Shown one piece after another: positions 47,323 to 47,825 of a stretch of 47,825 nt of DNA. Source of the DNA: Methanomicrobiales archaeon HGW-Methanomicrobiales-2 (GTDB lineage Archaea > Halobacteriota > Methanomicrobia > Methanomicrobiales > Methanoculleaceae); the NCBI GenBank assembly GCA_002839645.1, contig PGYL01000025.1, forward strand, positions 1 through 47,825. Reading direction: 5' to 3'. Below the pieces are notes generated by a model. That model had not been told where the DNA came from, made no database searches, and was given only the letters and a program-made list of their open reading frames with translations. The stretch's first letter is position 1. Each line of letters starts with the position of its first letter. Made by a program: the position numbers and the translations under genes.

Positions 47323-47825
47323 ATGCCCCAAGAGAGGAGCGATCGGGCTTTCACGGGACTTGAGGCAGCCATCGTCTTCATCGCCTTCATTGTCGTTGCA
47401 TCGGTCTTCGCATACGTCGTTCTCGGAGTGGGCATGACGACGTCGCAGAAGAGCCAGGAGGTGATGCATGCCGCTCTCGGCGAAGCCGGGTCGGCCCTCC
47501 GCCCGGGGTCCGTGGTCATCGCCAAACTGGATGCCACGGGCTTGCTCGACTTTGTGGAGTTCGACCTTGAGACCGCGACCGATCTCGCTGCAATCGATAT
47601 GGGGAGCATGACCTACACCATCGCCACAACAGAGAGCCTCGTCACGTTCCCTCCCGGCGACCCTCGCGTGACCGAGAAGTGGCGGTACCAAAAAAAACCC
47701 CGGGATCTCCTGGGGGGGGGGGGGGGGGGCCCCGGGGAGGGGGGCACCGGCAGGCCGGGGGTCCCGGGGGGGGGGACATTTGGCCCCCCGGAGGTTGCCC
47801 CCGGAGGGGGGGCCCCCTTCCTCTC
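47323..47825 (+). CDS. Archaellin/flagellin-like protein, class III signal peptide (3' end lost in poor sequence)
   Basis: The frame starts MPQERSDRAFTGLEAAIVF and continues into IAFIVVASVFAYVVLGVG, the short charged leader and hydrophobic helix of archaellins. The prepilin-peptidase-type cut falls near RAFTG|LEAAI (inference). Next comes QKSQEVMHAALGEAGSALRPGSVVIA, as in the archaellin core. About 120 good codons are present; from 47689 the reading becomes homopolymer noise, so the end cannot be determined. Archaellins polymerise into the archaellum filament; other class III pilins are possible. Confidence 0.8.
   Translation, partial: MPQERSDRAFTGLEAAIVFIAFIVVASVFAYVVLGVGMTTSQKSQEVMHAALGEAGSALRPGSVVIAKLDATGLLDFVEFDLETATDLAAIDMGSMTYTIATTESLVTFPPGDPRVTEKWRYQKKPRDLLGGGGGGPGEGGTGRPGVPGGGTFGPPEVAPGGGAPFL
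47689..47825. other. Low-quality contig end
   Basis: The last 137 bases are A8, long runs of G and C and short palindromic GC strings unlike the rest of the window. They break the archaellin frame's protein character. This looks like poor consensus at a contig end rather than biology. Confidence 0.8.

Noticed and set aside
47689-47825. G-quadruplex or telomere-like repeat at the right end
   Set aside because: The mix of mono-base runs and broken coding frame looks like bad sequence at a contig end.

Overview
The window comes from a methanogenic archaeon. Haloarchaeal and bacterial origins are excluded by an archaeal TATA-binding protein, transcription factor S, archaeosortase, archaellin and methanofuran-biosynthesis genes, together with a Cys-type F420-dependent formate dehydrogenase. 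The bacterial-type gyrase pair, high G+C coding regions and AT-rich TATA promoters point to Methanomicrobiales, most like Methanoculleus (inference from gene content and protein flavour; no search was run). No rRNA, tRNA or CRISPR array was recognised.

Layout. 1-6.3 kb: end of a metallophosphoesterase, a secreted DUF4352-like protein, a flavin-binding PPOX protein, a four-helix membrane protein, a cysteine-less thioredoxin-fold protein, a Clp1-like polynucleotide kinase and an ArsB/NhaD-type transporter. 6.4-12.3 kb: AbrB-PhoU regulator, DUF389 membrane protein, thioredoxin, two-domain rhodanese, an intergenic repeat cluster, UPF0173 hydrolase and a Cmi4-like HTH protein. 12.6-18.9 kb: glyS-hef pair, zinc-ribbon autoantigen homologue, UPF0147, YjbQ, and an XRE/DUF2178 pair. 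19-23.4 kb: gyrB-gyrA. 23.6-26.7 kb: cobalt/nickel ECF transporter (cbiM, PDGLE protein, cbiO, cbiQ). 26.8-33.1 kb: geranylgeranyl reductase with a damaged start, a second repeat cluster, pth2-truD, archaeal riboflavin reductase, CDP-alcohol phosphatidyltransferase, archaeosortase A and TFS. 33.6-41.5 kb: acetyl-CoA synthetase with a palindromic operator, tbp, an HTH regulator, rpiA, an IS200/IS605-like remnant, surE, the mfnD-mfnF methanofuran pair and a zinc-ribbon/HTH protein. 41.8-47.8 kb: fdhA-fdhB, a third repeat cluster, a secreted protein, a shortened DUF1616 protein and a partial archaellin that runs into poor sequence.

How the genes work together. Formate dehydrogenase supplies reduced F420 for CO2 reduction. 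mfnD and mfnF make the C1 carrier methanofuran. The cbi transporter brings in the metal needed for cobamide or Ni enzymes. Acs provides acetate assimilation. Archaeosortase and the neighbouring phospholipid head-group enzyme may contribute to surface-protein lipid anchoring. The most unusual structures are a family of GC-rich intergenic repeats with GATATCGCC-type ends in three gaps, a 22-bp perfect palindrome over the acs start region, a nested hairpin between two convergent genes, transposon-end hairpins directly in front of rpiA, and a 5-bp duplication that breaks the start of the geranylgeranyl reductase.
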